This document shows positions 1 through 13,874 of a stretch of 64,000 nt of DNA, piece by piece. The stretch lies in assembly GCA_025642075.2 (NCBI GenBank), contig JAODUO010000427.1:241001-305000 (forward strand). Reading direction: 5' to 3'. The notes beneath the pieces were generated by a model. The model worked only from the letters and a program-made list of their open reading frames with translations. It had not been told where the DNA came from and did no database searches. Position 1 is the stretch's first letter; each line of letters starts with the position of its first letter. A program made the translations under genes and the position numbers. The stretch is from Ridgeia piscesae (Eukaryota; Annelida; Polychaeta; Sabellida; Siboglinidae).

Positions 1-504
1 AGAAGTTGTATTGTTGCTGGGAGCTGTTTATGGACCCCCTGCCCCGGTGAATGTAACAAACACTATTGTGAGTTGTGCTAAGGCAGGGGCTTGGCTGCTG
101 AATGGTTCTTTAGAGAGATAGAGCAATGTAACGCTGTGGTGAATACAGTGGCATTGTTGTCTCCATGGGCTTCATGCCCCGCTGCCGACATCGGTACCGA
201 GAGTGGCGCCAGCACGATACCAGTTGGTAGAGCATGATAGATGTAGAACAACCACACCAAAACTCATTCTTGGGAGAGTAGGAAATGTTGCCTTTTTTCA
301 TAGTTCTGGAAACTGTTCTGAAGAGTAATTTATAAAGATGAACATTGAGAAATCGCACGTAATCGAAGATGTTTTCCTGTATCATTTCCCAAATGTAATG
401 TAAGGCAATATTAGAGATCCACAGAAACACCAAAAACACACAAAACATTACTGACATCACAATCACAGTATCACTCATCACAACCACAAGATCACCACAA
501 CCAT
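1..504. other. non-coding sequence, nothing recognised
   Basis: No exon, RNA gene or transposon end is recognisable. A 133-residue minus-strand reading frame (110-511) partly overlaps the low-complexity CATCACAACCAC repeats that begin here and has no recognisable domain, so it is not called as a gene. Confidence 0.5.
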
Positions 505-1215
505 TGTACAACTGACATCACAACCACAGCACCACTGACATCACAACGACAACACTGGTGGTATATTATAACATAAACAACTACAATGCCAGTGACACCA
601 CAACTACATCTGATCAAATAAAATCTACTTTATTTATCTCAAAAGATAAATTACAACCAATAACATCACCAATGACATAACAACAACAACCACAGGTGAC
701 ATCACATCCATAATGACATCACAACCACAGTGTCATCACAACCACAGTGACATCACAACCACAGTGTAATCACAACCACAATGACATCATAACCACAGAG
801 TCATCACAACTACACTGACAGTTTCATCACAACCACAGTGTCATCACAACCACACTGACAGTGTCATCACACACCACAGTGTCATCACAACCAGTGACAT
901 CACAACCATAGAGTCATCGCAACTACAGTGACATCACCACCAGTGTCATCACAACTATAGTGACATCACAACCACAGTGTCATCACAACCACACTGACAG
1001 TGTCATCACAACCACAGTGTCATCACAACCAGTGACATCATAACCATAGTCATCGCAACTACAGTGACATCACCACCATTGTCATCACAACCATAGTGAC
1101 ATCACAACCACAGTGTCATCACAAACAGTGTCACCACAATGGGGCACAACCACAGTGTCATCACAACCACAGTGTCATCATAACCATACCAGCACCGTCA
1201 CCACAACCTCAGTAC
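505..1215. repeat. degenerate minisatellite, CATCACAACCACAGTG-type
   Basis: Variants of TGACATCACAACCACAGTG and TCATCACAACCACAGTG recur throughout, at a loose period of about 15-20 bases. They are broken by an unrelated block at about 550-660. The array is richer in A and C than in G and T on this strand. Copies differ by substitutions and small indels, so the array is old. No reading frame of note is produced. Confidence 0.85.
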
Positions 1216-4200
1216 ACAGGGTGCGTGCAATGCCATGGCTAGAATAAACATGTTCATTAAGTTCAACAATGAAATCAGCTATATCTAAAGGCTGTGTCTC
1301 CTAAGAAACCCGTGAACTCGTTGACCCATCGGTGTGTAGAATGCGTGTATGTGTGCACGCACGCATGCATACCTCACTTTCATGCCATAACAACAATCTT
1401 TCTGATGACTTTTAATTCACATCACCCGTGTAATATCATAATGATTACCTGGACAAGAAATGCCTTTGTAGGCAAATCAACTGATTATTTCATTTGATTA
1501 AAAACTGTCGTCACGCAAAATCTGTAACGCTTACGTTGATTTGGGATTGTTTATAATTGAAATACAAATGTCAAAGCAAGGACAACATTGACTTGATCAC
1601 TGTCAACATCATAACCACAGAATACGTCTTCTGAAATTATCTACATGGATGGTGATCTCGTGCTAATAACAAATTGTAAAAATATGAAAAGATATGAGTT
1701 TGGATGCTAACTGCTATATCTGACAGCAACTGTACTTAAACCAAGACAAGACAGGTGTATTGATTCAGACGACATAATCATCGCATGTAATGTCCAGTTT
1801 AGTCAAGTACTTTCCAGTGTTCCAAATATAGAGAATATTTCTAAGGCCTTTTTTATTAGTTACTTTGTTTCTGTTCCAAATTCTCTCGGTCACAGTTTAA
1901 TTATTGTTAAATTAATTAAAGTAAATATTATGGTGTATTGTCATTACTAACTCTGAACTGTTACAATCACTATTGCTTCTATAGATTTTAAAAGTTCCGT
2001 AATAATTTAAAGAAATTATATTTGTAACATCAATACATTTTAGACTTTTTTATAATATGAAGCAGGAAAATGGAGAAACAGAAGGAAAACCTTGCACGAA
2101 CCTAAACAAATATGAACAGTTATTAAAGATCGTATTATCATGCCTGTCTAATTCAAATTCCACCGCCATATTTCTGCCGAACCCTTTCGACAAAAACTTC
2201 TTTCCTGCTGTTTCTCACCTTTCCAAAGAGTTTTTCGCTGATTTTATTTATCGTGTGTCTGATTCAGTTGCAGCACGACCCTGCCAGTTTTGTAGTCGTG
2301 AGACTGGGACAAAAGGCGAAACATTTTACAACGTCAACTGTTAGAAGAGCAAGCCCACTGCAAAGGTGGCATTCTCAGTCAGATCTACAAAGGGAGCTTA
2401 CGCATCCGAATGCAGACTTTCCCATCGGACCAACGCAGGCAGCTGTTAACATCAAAGGTGGTTTCATGGAAAGGTTCACCATGCCACCCATGTCGTGTCG
2501 GGATAAAATCATCTCGGAAATGGGAAATATTACAGCGCAACACATGTAGCTTGTGGCACAAAAGTGTCTCGTCAGAAGTGAAGCAGAGTAATTGGAACTA
2601 ATTTATTAATTACATTACCCAGGATTTAGCAATAGTAGTGTGTACGTCTAGTCTATTCTAATAGAACACTGGTATCCGCTTAGAAGCCACTTGTGACATT
2701 ATCAGAGCAAATTTTAACATAGCACCCATGTGGTCTTTTGTAGCTCAAACCATTTGCTCTGTTGTAAGTCTACAACTTGTTTTTATTTCCCTATGTGCGA
2801 TTGTTTACATTCCCGTAAACATACTCTAATTAAACTGGATCAATTGCTTTCAATTTCTCTATTAAGAGACATCAACATGGTGGGATGAACTAAGCGGCTG
2901 AATTAAAAAATAAATAAACTGCAGTATTGAATCTTTCGCATTGGTTCTTCTGCCTGATAATTGCCATTCTCCTAATGAGATGTCATGTTTTATGAGGCGA
3001 GAGATTGTGATCATGAAATGACATCAAGTTGCTCAGTAAGCTGGCAGAAGATCACGTTCCATGGAGGAAACTCAAGTGGAACTAGTTGTGACACCAAGAT
3101 GACCTCAGACTATTTATGTGACACAGACTGTCCATCGTTGTCATCACATAGGTGAAAACATTTCAGATGGTCTGTGTGTTCATGTATTGTGTTTGTATCA
3201 ACGTGTGACCACTGGAAGTAACAGAGACTCAAACGAAACCTGCATGTTCTTTATCATCACTAATATTCTGGAAATGTGAGAATGAGGAGGGACTTGAAAA
3301 CAAAAGCAGTTGAGAGATGAGATGAGATGATCAGGACGCCATCTGACTGGCAAAGGAAGACAATGTCAGACAGAGAAAAGACCAACATTGTGATGGCAAT
3401 TTAGGAGTATCATGAGAGATCTGACAGAGTCAGGTGTGACCGGAAGGCAACTGCATTAATTCATTTCAAATAAACATTACTTCATCCAGAGGTTCAGGAG
3501 AGTTGGTGAAACATCACAAAGGAGGGAAACTGACCCAAACCAATAGCACAAGGACAAATATTGCAACTACCAGCACTGTGGTACATTCACTTTGGTCGCT
3601 GGCTCACAACAGCAATGTACTTTGTGAGTCCAGTAACAGTTCTCCACATTCACCTACTGTACATATTGCTACGAGAGGATTACCAACCTCAAAATCCACC
3701 AAATATCCACCCAGACACCCCTGCAATCCTAAATCCCTTCTTCCCGCTTGATTATCAGCGGACGGCTATTGTTGAACGGGTCAAACGTGACGCTAATGCA
3801 CAAGGATGATTTCGGTCTTATTCTCGTCGCTGGATGATCGATGACATACAGCCGCGAATGAAACAGCTTCCTATTATTATGATTATTAACACGTCCAGCC
3901 ATTCTTCATGTCGACCGACGCAGGCTGAGCAGAGTTTTTGACAAGGCACTCTCTCTCTCATTAAGTCTCATCCGAGAACACATCAGAGGAGACATCGGTG
4001 ACGACAGTGTCTGTGACGTTAAAGCACCTATGACAAATGTCGGTGGACAGGTAGGATAAGCAGGAATAGAAACTGAGCCACAGCCAACCGTCTCCAACGT
4101 CTTCAACTGAAGCCATAGGAGACATTTGAAAGACAGAAACAATGCACGAACAATGCAAGACAAAGCAAACACTAAGCACTCATTTCCAATATTTTCCTTG

Positions 4201-5640
4201 TTTTCAATGAATTACACAGGGTCGCCGACACACATGTTTATGCAATTGTGATTTCAACATTATTTTGAAGCATTCAGCCATGCTGCCATTGCAGCCATAA
4301 AGGCGTTCATTCTTATTGTGCATCGCTGGAATTCCAACAACAGGTTTTCATTTGTACAGCTACGCAAACTGAGGCAAAGTGGAGTGAACAAAAGTTTCCA
4401 TGTCTCCACATGGCAGGAGGTGGATTTCAGCCCCGTCTGCTCGATGTGCCAAACAACGACAAAGTGGACACAAACACTGAGGACAAGATTTAACAAATGT
4501 CTTGTTGTGTTGTTTATTTTACTGAACACAAATCGTGGTAACACACTGAACATTTCAAAATATGAGCACATAGAAACTTTTGACTTTTCTCCCGAGATGT
4601 CGTCATGAGATTCCTTTATTTGGTGCAGACCCTTTATTTTACTACTGTACAACTGTCATGTGACCACAACAAAATGTCTGACATCAGTGACTCATGACTT
4701 TGTGAATCGGCGACATTTAGACCCAACAACACCATGATCAGTACGATATACTGACGCCACTGAAAGCAGTTTATTTTCAAAAACAGTGTATTTTACAGAT
4801 CTTAACTCAAATGAGTCATATCTGTGTCCTTAAAACTGGTAATTGTCCAAAAAAACGAAGCGCACTTTTCATTGTGAATCGTTACAATGACAGATCCAAC
4901 GCACTATGATGCACTGTGACGCACAGGGCTGTTCTCTAGTGACGCGCTTCACCGGACACATGGTCCGACGCCGACGTTGCGGTGACCTTACAGACATGCA
5001 ATGAAGCAAACAATTGGGGAGGACAAGAACGTGACAAAATGGCACCTAACAATGTTACCCAGACATGAAGCGTGTGAGATGGGGTCAGGCCACAATTACA
5101 TCGCTAGATGCACTGCCTCCAAATTCATCATTTACATGAGTTCTCGATCATTTTATTCGACAGAAAATAACAGTGACGAGGTGTCTGTGACTGGTGCATT
5201 TTACACCCCGTTTGGATGTTGTCTTATGGGGTAAATTACAATAAAACAGGTTTAATTAATAATATACATCCACACACCCAAATATGCCTGATATTTTGTA
5301 GAAGCTACCTTTTGATAGTATATGATAATACAAATTTTCAATAACATTTTCACTGATCTTGTTTCGGAATGTAGAGATGAATTGTGTACACTCAGTCAGA
5401 ATGTTAATATGGCCACCTCAGTGTGACATAAAATTGTGGTCTGCCTCCTTGAAGTTGACACAGCGTTACATAATTTCTAGTGGACATACAATGTACACTT
5501 CTCAACTATGCTGTGCATCAACAAACGCATCTATACAGTGTTGTTAATTTGAAAAGCACAATTCGGCAGCGGGGAACGGAAGTCATCCATCATGTGACCA
5601 GACTAATAATCAGGCGAGAGGAGAGGATTTCAATAAGTCT
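1216..5640. other. gene-free AT-rich region
   Basis: This stretch is intergenic or intronic in character. Reading frames of 60-130 residues at 2057-2344, 3503-3809 and 4260-4652 have no recognisable domains, no convincing splice-site context and unbiased composition. I saw no tandem array or transposon end here. Confidence 0.45.
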
Positions 5641-5704
5641 TAATATTCCAGCTGTGTCATACACTGGTCTCGCTTCACGGCCATTTTGTGGGAGGATGAC
5701 AATT

Positions 5705-5749
5705 ACAGGGGGTCTGCAAGCCCCCTGTGTGGGGGTCTACAAGACCCCC
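5705..5749. repeat. two back-to-back G/C hairpins with related loops
   Basis: Positions 5705-5728 form an 8-bp perfect stem (ACAGGGGG with CCCCCTGT) around a TCTGCAAG loop. Positions 5731-5749 form a 7-bp stem (GGGGGTC with GACCCCC) around a TACAA loop. A third, imperfect copy (GGGGGGTCCACAAGC) follows at about 5754-5768. The three share GGGGGTCTxCAAG, which suggests short tandem duplication of a hairpin. Function is unknown. Confidence 0.6.
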
Positions 5750-5771
5750 TACATGGGGGGTCCACAAGCTT

Positions 5772-7096
5772 TCTACTCATGGTGGTTCATTAGATGTTTT
5801 GAGACATTCGCAACACAGACATAAAAACAGAGACAGAGCAAATAAAAATATTTCCAGAACTGAAGGACCAGATTGTTGTCTTTAGTAAATAGCCTAAAGA
5901 ATATGGTTTAAGAATAGACAATATAGTTTTGGTTACCTTAGGTTTGCACTTACTTCTTTAAAACTGAGTTAAGCAAATCTGTTAGTGTGGCTCCTATGAG
6001 AGCAATTGTTATTGTCTTACAAGGAGACACAGACTTTGACATTACACTACATTTGTATATGTGAGTATATATGCCTATTCATGTTACAGTGATTTGATGT
6101 TATACATAATTTTTATTGTGACTGGGGGCAAAATATAACTTTCTTTTTCTTGTTCTTCTTCTTAGAACCCGAAGAGAAGATTCACTACAGACAGATATTG
6201 AACAATTATGACAATGTTGACTGAACTGTTATATGTTGACCAAAGAACGATAGGAACAAGTGAAAACCCTAAGCAACACATATGTGAAGGAAATGTGTAG
6301 ATGAGACAGCAGAAAGATTTATGTCATGTAACACAGAGGAATATAAATGAGCCGTACATATTATCTACTGATTGTATCAATGCTAGCAGCTTGAATGTGT
6401 CTAAAAAACTGATGAGTATCTCCAAATAGTGGACAACACAGATTAAAAAAGGTGGAATTTTGATAAGCCAACGGCTTCTGTCTACCTGCCATAGATCTGG
6501 AGTTTTTGCTTGGGTTGTCCAATCTTGTTAACTCCGCCTATGAAACCCGCTTGGCCAGGAGGGAAATTGTGATTGACCCACATAAGATGCACTGCCCCTA
6601 TGAGGGTTAAGCCACCCCCAGGTGCGAGTACAATATAAATCTTTATCAGGTGTTGTTTAGCACAGCTGACAGCCACACTAGCCCCGGTCAGCCATAATCA
6701 GATGACCTCAAAGACACCTACGAAAAAGTAACCACTGATGGTTTATAATGTTGTCGGTGTATTAAGCGATCATTCGCAAGAGTGTAGGACTGTCCTACTT
6801 GGTCTTCTAGTAAATCATGCCAAGGACGTTAGGTTATACAACATTAACTTTATATTATTATTTAACTGTTTTATTTTGTATGAATGTGTGTATGCCTACA
6901 TGTGTGGCATTTAGTTGTGGTGTATTGGATTCAATATCTTTCTGGCTAATTTAACTGATGATCTTTTAAATAAAAGTGAATATAAAGTATCTGTATTATA
7001 ACTGTAGAAAATGGCATAAATCATAGAGAAGTTGCTATTTTACAACTCTTTCACTGTTTAATAAATAATAACTAGGCACCAATGGAAACGTTATAT
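5772..7096. other. non-coding region, nothing recognised
   Basis: AT-rich sequence with scattered stops in all frames. A 64-residue minus-strand frame (6482-6676) lies in a somewhat G/C-richer patch that may be an old transposon remnant, but no family could be recognised. Confidence 0.4.
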
Positions 7097-7523
7097 CTGG
7101 GTTCGGATAAGTACTACAGTAAAGTACTTCAGTAAAAATACTGTGATATGTACGAGTACAAATAGCATGTAGTTCATCCCAGATAGTACTCAGGTAACAA
7201 GTATGAGTACTACTGAAAGTATCTGCAAGAGTACTTTTTGAAAGTTTTGAAATTTTGACATTCAAGTAGCTATACTGTTCATTAATGTGATTGTCAGTCT
7301 TATTGAAGTGACATCATTAAACTATATCCATGACAACCTTGGGTAGAATAGAAATAATGATTAAATACTTGCGAAATACTCATAATTTTTTATGAGTAAT
7401 GTGGATTTGTACTTTAATATATACAGTGTACAAGTAAAAAGTGGGAATAATGAGTACTTTGTGAAAAATCGGTATTTGACTACTAACAAGTACAGGTAAC
7501 AAGTACTTGGGCCCCAACCCTGT
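7097..7523. mobile_element. possible hAT-like MITE rich in AGTACTT motifs
   Basis: On the minus strand the right end reads CAGGGTTGGGGCCCAAGTACT. The left end on the plus strand reads CTGGGTTCGGATAAGTACTA, giving imperfect terminal inverted repeats. The interior is full of AGTACTT, GAGTACT and CAAGTAC motifs. In general knowledge, invertebrate and vertebrate non-autonomous elements starting CAGGGTTGGG with internal AAGTACTT motifs are of hAT type. I saw no matching target-site duplication, so the exact ends are uncertain. Confidence 0.45.
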
Positions 7524-9402
7524 TGTGTAGAGATAAAAAATCCCCAATGATATGTGATGGTTATATAAATGCAGTTGTCTCCTTTTAACCCCACGGCAAT
7601 CATGATTGCAGCCAGATACATAGTAAACCATTTGAAACCATGTGTAAACCATTCACTGCAATACAATGGGGGTGTGTTTCAGTAACTGAAACCCGCCTTA
7701 AGACATGCCCATTAACTCGTACCATTTCAACCGCACGTTGAAATGCCGTATGCATTGTTCTCACAGAAATTGCTACAATCTGACGGGGAGGGACAGAGCA
7801 GTGAAATCTTAAGTGAGCGTTCGTGCCGTTCACCTCCGGGGCAGATGCCCAGCAATTGTTGCCTACATCTAGCACGTGTTCCTGTTTGCCTCCGAGCCAG
7901 ATGTTGGCGAAGCAGAGATCCTAATGATGTTCCTTTGAATTATTGTGCCCTGGCATTGCTGCACTCATTTGGGTCGGCTCAGTGTCTGAAGTCACAGACC
8001 AAAGTGTCACCTCAGTAAGGGCAGGACGGTGGCTTCTCAGTGGTCACTATTGTGTTGCAGGGGTATTTATAGAGCGGGTGTGTGTTATTGGTGTGTAACA
8101 CAATCGTATACTATTTAGGATGAAATCGGACTATCTGCACAGGAGCTCTGCCCTAGAGAATTACCCGGGCTACAAGAAGGAAGTGAATCGCCCGCTCTGA
8201 CAGTGTCACCGGATTCACTGGGAGCATTGAACAAAACAAACAATTGCCACATTTGTTTACAGTCCAGTGCCTAACCCATGACAAGATTACATCGGCTGCA
8301 GGACAAACAGTCTAGTTTTAATGTTACACTGCCGTACACGATAAGGAAACCACTCGTGAGAACAATATAAACATACGCATTCCTTCCTCGCTACTTAATG
8401 TCTAGTACAAACAGTCAGGGCGGACAAAATGTTTCCAAATCAGTTGACAATAGCACATGAGATCGCATGATTATCTAACCAGATCTCTACTGTCTGCTAA
8501 TGACAGGGGGGTGGGGGTTATCGCCCCAACCAGATCTCTATAGGAACATGTTGTTAAGTTCACTTACACAGGCGCTTCGAGGGTCAATGGGGTAAGACAT
8601 CGACATAAATAATCACATGACCAATCCCCCGCAAGACATAATTCCCATGGGCAAAATCATGATTTCAATTCATGCAACTGTTCAGTCTTTTAAGCAGTTA
8701 TCACACATTCCAATTTTGTTTAGGTATCTCAAAAGTCAAAAAATCCCACAAACAGATGCTTAGTTTGTAGTTTTATGTAACATATAAATATAAATTACCC
8801 TGATTACTGTCTAAGTAGCAGATAGTAAGTCAGAATGATCACTAACTTAATATTATTAATAAAATTAGCAATAAAACCGAACGCCTTTAACACAGCCACC
8901 ACCATAACCCACAAAAAACATGATTGTTTGTTTTCGTGAGGTTTCCTGCAAACATCTTGTGGGTACACCCCAGCATTTATTGTGGGTACAACTCGGCACG
9001 TCACGCAGATGAGATATCAAGATAGACCGCATGTATGCCTGTCAATGTGTGCGCGTGGCTTGGCTGCCTTACAGACAACATGCAAGGGCCAGATTAGCTC
9101 GATGCATGTTGCCGTCTGATGCAGGTATTCCAAATTGTTGCCGGTTAATCACGTACACTACTGATTAATCAGGGAATGTTCAGCGCGCAGTTTTTCTATG
9201 AAGACATCGTGTGGTGGCATTTCTAATTAACAATGCCACTTGGCTGATCAGATGCAGTGATTGTTTCTACATCGTGCACAACAGACAGATATATGCAGTT
9301 TTTGCTCAGAGTACAAAAATAGGACAACAGCTTAGCATCAGATGCTGCGATATGAATTAACAAAAATCTAATTTATACACATAATTATGTTCTTATTATG
9401 CA

Positions 9403-9404
<2 letters not shown>
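7524..9404. other. non-coding, with two CpG-containing blocks
   Basis: About 7690-8260 and 8985-9270 keep CpG dinucleotides and balanced composition, unlike the AT-rich surroundings. They contain AATTAATC/TTAATCA homeodomain-type motifs (for example around 9144-9172). No open frame with protein resemblance is present. They could be conserved regulatory blocks, which only a cross-species alignment would show. Confidence 0.3.

Positions 9405-9427
<23 letters not shown>
9405..9427 (+). repeat. short (GT)n microsatellite
   Basis: An uninterrupted TG run, followed by GCGCGCATGC and a second short TG run to about 9450. Confidence 0.9.
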
Positions 9428-9433
<6 letters not shown>

Positions 9434-9450
9434 TTGCTTGTGTGTGTGCA

Positions 9451-11580
9451 GTTATTTTGTTTGCTTTGATAATAAGATTATGACTATGACATAATAGTAA
9501 GACAACATTTATATAAAACATATTTGAGAGTTGAATGGAGAAAGGAGTAAAATGACAAATATAAGCTAAATAAATACAAACATTGTATAACAAAAAGAAA
9601 CCGCATAGAAATGACGGAATGTGAACGCTGAATGACTCAGCGAGCCCTGCATTGGGGATTAGACAGACGTGAATTCTCAATCAACATGCCTGTTCATAGC
9701 AACAAAATTTCCAAGGTAAACATTGACATATGGCGAATAAATACAGCCCCGCTTACATTGTAGGTGACAGAAATGACAGCGTCTCGAGGAGTTTACAGGC
9801 AACTACCGGTCACAAAGCCACCCCCTCACACAAATATTGATACAGACTCATGCATGGTATAAGGACAGCTTTGTTGTTTTTCGTGGCATTTCTTCCATTG
9901 ATATAATAAATGTCCTTTGTCAGTATGGTGACAGCCAGAAGATTGACGTTATCAACAGGTCTTTCTGAGAGTGATTTGTAAATAATTTATGCTTGCAACC
10001 TTCCAGCACTGCATGTGGGATGGAGGGTGGAGGGTTAAAAATAGTGAGATAAATTTGTTTGAACATGCTATAAAAAAGTTAGTGCAACATGCAAGATCAT
10101 TATTCAAATTCTATCACATTGGTACAAGGTACAGAATGTTGAGGTGTAGATTTGTTTAACAACATGTTGGATGCCAAAACATGGATCCTGTCTATAGGTG
10201 TCTACAGGGTCAAAAAAATTAAATATATTTATTATGTATGATTTTTTTATGATTTCAAACTACATAAAATAGGACAGCACTAAGAAATGTATGGTTAAAC
10301 ATTGGTATGTTTGAGATTCTACAGGTTGATACCTACAATAGTACAAAGGTTTAACTAAAGCTGACATATTTTTTTTATTAATTACGCATAAAAGAATAGC
10401 CTACAAATGCTTCAGTATGATTATTATTACTGCCTCTGGTATTGATAAAATTATACTTGAGTTTCACATAAAACCAGCGAGGTGAATCGATCTGAAGAAA
10501 TTATGCTTTTTTAAAAGATCTGGATAAATTATTCAGCAAAAAAGACTAAAGAGTCTAAGTGTGTGGGGCAAGACACATTCAACAGTCATCATGCAACCTT
10601 TCGTGTGAAATACAATGAGTAAATCTACAAGAAGCCAGTCAACTATTGACAGTCCAGCCACCAGTCAGCCACAAGAAACTTAATCACACCACCAGTGTAA
10701 CTATTGTAACCGTCACAAACTCCCCGAAATATGACATTAAACACAAACAGAAGCAAGCAAACTAGCCGAGATGTCACAAGCAACATTTCCAATCAACAAT
10801 GCAAGACACCAAGTGACACTTCTTTATAAACGTTAAGTGAAAACAAGCGAAGCCTTCATACAACCAACTCGGTGTCTGCCACGAGTGACATAAATGTCTG
10901 TCGACTGGCCGTCAGACTTCATGAAATAATCGTGTATAACCCGTCCTGGAAATACAATTTGCCCGGCTCCTGGGCCACGTGGATGCATTGTGAGCGCCCA
11001 TTATGGACATTTGCATCAGCGCAGACTGTGACAGCTTCGTTGAAACATGCTACGTCAACTGGAATTGTCTGCTAATTATGGCCGGCCTTTTGTCATGCCG
11101 ATTGTGCTTGAGAATGGATATTCCGTCGCCTCTGATTAATCAACATCGAAGCATAAATTCAACGCGTCAGGTTCCCAAGATCTTACGCTTTGTCGGGTAT
11201 CGACAAATGACAACATGTATTCTTGTTCTTCCCCTTACTTTGACATCACTGTTCTGCCCTCTTGGTTATATTTCCCCGCCCACAATCTCCTCCCACACAT
11301 GGTTGTTTGTGCCCTTCTAGATCTCTTAATTTTTGTGTTCATCTTTCTCCTTCTGTCTCCTGTTCACATGTACATCCGTCGATCTTTTCCAGTTCCTTCT
11401 CGTTTCTCCATCCTGTCTGTCTCAGTCTCAAAACCGTTTTTGTTTTCAGATGTTTTTCGTTCATCTCTTCTCTCTATCCCCATCTATCTTCTGTCTATGT
11501 GATTGTATTAGTAGTAAAGTAAACAATTCTGACCACAGACACTGTAACGTTATGTGGATTAACCAAGACAACAGACACCA
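9451..11580. other. non-coding region
   Basis: Mostly AT-rich unique sequence. About 10860-11180 is a CpG-containing block with TCTGATTAATCAAC (about 11129-11142), possibly regulatory. Positions 11220-11480 are pyrimidine-rich (TCTCC, CTTCTGTCTCC), which makes several overlapping plus-strand frames that are composition artefacts. No gene is supported. Confidence 0.35.
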
Positions 11581-11582
11581 GT

Positions 11583-12295
11583 AGTTCACGAGACATCACA
11601 CAAGGGTCAACCACCAGAAGGATCTTGAGACAGAGTCAAGTTTGTTCATGAAAATTAATGATCTATTAGTAGAACCTTGAGTAATTACACAAAGATCCTG
11701 CAGCAGAAGGTATATTAAGCACTGATGATCCTCCAACTGAACCATACAATGATTCTCAAGCATTCGTAATTACATAAGGATCTTCCAGTAGAAAAAAACA
11801 AGTAATACATAGATCTTCTGTTGAATTATGATTTAACAAGTACAGTATCTTCTAATATAGCCATCAGAATAATAAAAGAACCATCCAGTAGACCTGTAGT
11901 TATACAAGGATCTTAGAGTACAACCAAGAGAAATAATATAACGATCCTCCAGCAGAACTATGAGGTCTTCCAGTAGAATCCCACCAACTAAAACAAGGAT
12001 CATCCAGCAGAACCACAAATAACTAGACCATGATCCTCCAGTGCAACCACAAATAACTAGACCATGATCCTCCAGTGCAACCACAAATAACTAGACCATG
12101 ATCCTCCAGTGCAACCACAAGTAAAGTAATCGCACAATGATATTCCAGTAGAGCCACATATCATTATAAATATATCCTCATATAGAACCTTGTGTAAGTT
12201 TACAAGGATCTTACAATAATCTTCCAACACACTCACAAGAATACAAGGATTTTCTTATAGAACCTCCAACAGTTATTCAACACAGCCAACCTAAA
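11583..12295. repeat. degenerate minisatellite, GATCCTCCAGTAGAACC-type
   Basis: Variants of AGGATCTTCCAGTAGAACC recur roughly every 30-60 bases. At about 12000-12120 there are three nearly identical tandem copies of a 34-bp unit containing CATGATCCTCCAGTGCAACC. The homogeneous core inside diverged flanks is the usual pattern of an array renewed from the middle. Confidence 0.75.
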
Positions 12296-13874
12296 AAGAT
12301 AAAAACTTTTTGCCTAAGTCCCTGGAAACCAAATTCCACGGTACATCAACACAACCGATTATTTTGGTTGATCTCAAAATTGATAAGCAACAGTAAAGTA
12401 ACCGAAGGAAGCTAAGGACAGTAAGCCAGATTTAAAACATAAGTGTTGAAATGACAGTGTCAGGAATGTAGTATATTTCAAACGATCTAATATTATACTA
12501 AGGACAACTTAAGTAAAAAGAAATTACCTCTCAAGAAACTTTTTTTGTTTTCTCCCATATATATCTTTATATTTAACATGAACCACGAAACCGGATCTTT
12601 ACAGTCGAATAATGACAACTTGTTTGGAACAGGCCTAGTTTCAATGTAAACACGTATACTAGGACCAAGATGTGTCAACACTGTATTCTCCTTTCCATAT
12701 ATGCTGAAGATACAGCTACAACAAATTACTAAGTCTGAATCATTGTCCTACATGCTACACCATAACCACACCATCACGACCTCCAACAGCATCACTGCAA
12801 GAAACAATACCCCACAACATCATCTAACTACTGGTAATTTACATGAAGACACTCACTTGGGCAAGATTCTCTTTTGCCTGTTGACAAGCGTCGGAACTTG
12901 TCAGCAGTGTGTCTTGCCTCAATCGTCTCTCGTTGCGTTGCGTCGCTGGCGTCAGCGTTACTGAAGTGCCGTTGTCCGATATTAAGCCTGCAACGAGATG
13001 GCAACAATAGAAGAAAATCCGAGAATATATCACATCACACAGATGGGTGTGCAAATGTAATTACCGCGCGCGCAAGGTCGTCAACGCATCTGTGCGCTCG
13101 CTCGTCCGCTCGAAGCTGACTAAACCTGCCGAAATCTGAACAATAGATAATCAGCAGAACGGCCTCGATTTATCGAGCAGTGTGATAATTCCGCGAATGA
13201 CCACGATGCCATCGTTCGCAACATAACAGTGTTGTCATGGCGCAGTATGTATGATCCTACTTAGCATAGAGCCATTGTGAAAGCACTAACTTTAATTTCT
13301 TGCGTCCGCCCACCGTGATTGCGTCAATTATGCGCCCTGCCTTAATACTGTTAATTAAACCCGCCCTATCTTAGTCGCAGCCTGTCGAAGCTCACTGCAG
13401 GGCAGTGACATCGGCAGAATTCCCGCTCGTTCGATCTCGCCTATCTGTCGTGGTCGCGACCATTGTCAGCGGCCGGGACTACAATGGCATGCCAACGCTG
13501 GATAAATATTTATTGATTTTCCCGCGCAAGTCGTGTGCGGAATTAGTGAGTTGACTTCTCGCATTGTTGACGAATTCTGTGTCACAATTGATTGGCTGCC
13601 ACTCGAGCACAATGAGCGTGATCACCCTCGCATTAGCGGCCGTGTCGCAGAAATGCTTAGGATTTCGATTTTCACTATCACATGTTCGGCATTCGAATGA
13701 AGTGACGTGCACGTACAATGTGTCGTGCTGAAGCATTGTCTGTCCCTCCCAAGGCTGTGTGATAGTGACCAGACGGGACAGTACAGCGAGCTGAATGGGC
13801 TTAGTGAAGATCCACTACTGTGAGGGTCACAGGCATAATTCTATGTCCAGTCACTTCCCTGTCAACTGAGTATA
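12296..13874. other. non-coding; long CpG-containing block 12860-13780
   Basis: The left part is AT-rich. From about 12860 to 13780 the sequence has many CpGs and motifs such as TTAATTAAAC (about 13348). Reading frames run in several overlapping frames (12839-13054 minus, 12874-13119 plus, 13479-13736 minus), none with recognisable protein character. Simultaneous openness in several frames fits unbiased, CpG-retaining non-coding DNA better than a gene. It is a candidate regulatory block. Confidence 0.3.
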
